Assembly: GCA_964007475.1 (NCBI GenBank)
Contig: OZ023274.1
Location: 37,751,860-37,815,859, forward strand
Length of the DNA stretch: 64,000 nt
Source: Hybos culiciformis
Taxonomy: Eukaryota; Arthropoda; Insecta; Diptera; Hybotidae
Direction: 5' to 3'
Shown here: in pieces, positions 63,201 through 64,000 of the stretch
Numbering within the stretch: position 1 is the stretch's first letter
Layout: the number at the start of each line of letters is the position of its first letter
Notes under the pieces: generated by a model
The model's input: the letters and a program-made list of their open reading frames with translations, nothing else
Database searches by the model: none
What the model was told of the DNA's origin: nothing
Program-made: the position numbers and the translations under genes

Positions 63201-64000
63201 CAAGGAAAAAAATATAATTTTCTCACGAACTAATAATTTTCTAACAAAAAAAAAAATTCAAATTTTATACCCTTATCATTAACATAAAAATTTCTATGCT
63301 TATTTTAAGCTGTCAAAACATGAATTTCCTTTTATTTTTGTTTCTTTTTATTTTATATCTTTTTTTTTTTACTTTTTGATGGTTGTTTTTCTTTTTAAAT
63401 TTCTAAACTTTTCTTGAATGTCAATAACTTTGAAAGTATTCTTAAGTAAAAAATAAATACATAAATTTTTTAGGCAAATATTGTGAAAGAATAATAAAAC
63501 ACAGTGGTTGTCAATTTATTAATGAAGCTTTGCTTTAGTAAAACATTTAAGGTTAAACATAGGCGATCTGTACAAAAAAAATGTGTAATGTCACTCAATT
63601 GGATAAATTATAAAATTCAAGTATAATCAATTAACGAGTATTCAAGCTATCTGAATGTCAGCAAATGTGTTAAATTTTGATTCTAACTAAAAAAAAATTT
63701 AAGATTATAAAATAGTTCATATAAACTAAATATTATGTTGTGTGCACTCAAATTATTATATGCTGAACACCACTGATATTATATTTACGTACTATACTCT
63801 TATTTTTATAAAATTCAAAATGATATAAATTATTTCGAATTTATAAGTTTACAGAAATCGAAAATTTGGATTTTTATTTTATGTATACTCAATCCATTGA
63901 AAGCAACATATGATTTTCCAAGTATAACTCTTAAAATTTTTTACCAACAGTTTTCATAATTTGGGAAAAATAAATACATACCTATTTATACTTAATATAA
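54277..64000 (+). other. start of a long intron (at least 9.7 kb) or 3' region without recognisable exons
   Basis: I see no PDZ or C2 coding sequence to the window end. Contents: A+T-rich DNA, a hAT MITE (56611-56948), (TA)n tracts near 58266 and 58517, and a weak candidate micro-exon near 57507-57533. Open frames here are low-complexity. Confidence 0.6.
56611..56948. mobile_element. non-autonomous hAT MITE, 338 bp
   Basis: Perfect 8-bp target duplication GTTATAAG at 56603-56610 and 56949-56956. Terminal inverted repeats are CAGGCCTTTGGAGCG and its complement. Subterminal GCTCCGCTC/GGAGCG motifs repeat many times at both ends (56640-56695 and 56850-56940), a typical arrangement of hAT transposase-binding sites. 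The interior is A+T-rich and non-coding. Confidence 0.92.

Noticed and set aside
1..64000. CRISPR arrays, bacterial operons, rRNA genes
   Set aside because: None of the required signatures is present; the window is eukaryotic nuclear DNA.

Overview
This window is a very A+T-rich (by eye about four-fifths A+T), gene-poor stretch of nuclear DNA from an animal, almost certainly an insect. Three things point there. A multi-exon neuronal gene has GT-AG introns of hundreds to thousands of bases. Homopolymer and (AAT)n/(AT)n tracts are dense. The transposon mix (hAT, piggyBac, Ty3/gypsy, and a DUF7869-type DNA transposon) is typical of insects. The species cannot be named from the sequence. There is nothing bacterial here: no operons, CRISPR arrays or rRNA.

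Layout. 1-26453 is long non-coding A+T-rich DNA with microsatellites, a foldback element (2815-2979), a 324-bp-period tandem duplication (14241-14868), a tRNA-like/SINE-like remnant (about 19602-19678, minus strand) and one weak candidate exon (722-831). 26454-33010 is a Ty3/gypsy LTR retrotransposon on the minus strand (gag, protease, reverse transcriptase, RNase H, integrase). It is broken by four frame changes and one stop, and its upstream LTR is reduced to 46 bp. 33830-46496 is a dense field of DNA transposons: hAT-type elements at 33830-34408, 37752-38194 and 42699-43463, each with an 8-bp target-site duplication; a nearly perfect 320-bp foldback palindrome at 39251-39570; and a complete-looking 2.74-kb element (43755-46496) with 22-bp terminal inverted repeats encoding a DUF7869-type putative transposase on the minus strand.

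47540-54276 holds six consecutive coding exons (+ strand) of the one clear host gene. It encodes a presynaptic active-zone scaffold of the Piccolo/RIM group, most likely Fife: an eight-cysteine zinc finger, basic-Ser/Thr-rich linkers, and a segment that leads towards a PDZ domain. The exon phases join without any conflict. The PDZ and C2 exons are not recognisable up to 64000, so the gene is presumably cut by the window end. Its introns host a piggyBac-type MITE (52246-52461) carrying three copies of a 14-bp palindrome, and a hAT MITE (56611-56948).

No undescribed multi-gene system was found. The most interesting items are the palindrome-bearing piggyBac MITE inside the synaptic gene, the intact-looking DUF7869 transposon with defined ends, the retrotransposon with asymmetric LTRs but a possible short target duplication, and a NAGNAG acceptor in the synaptic gene.
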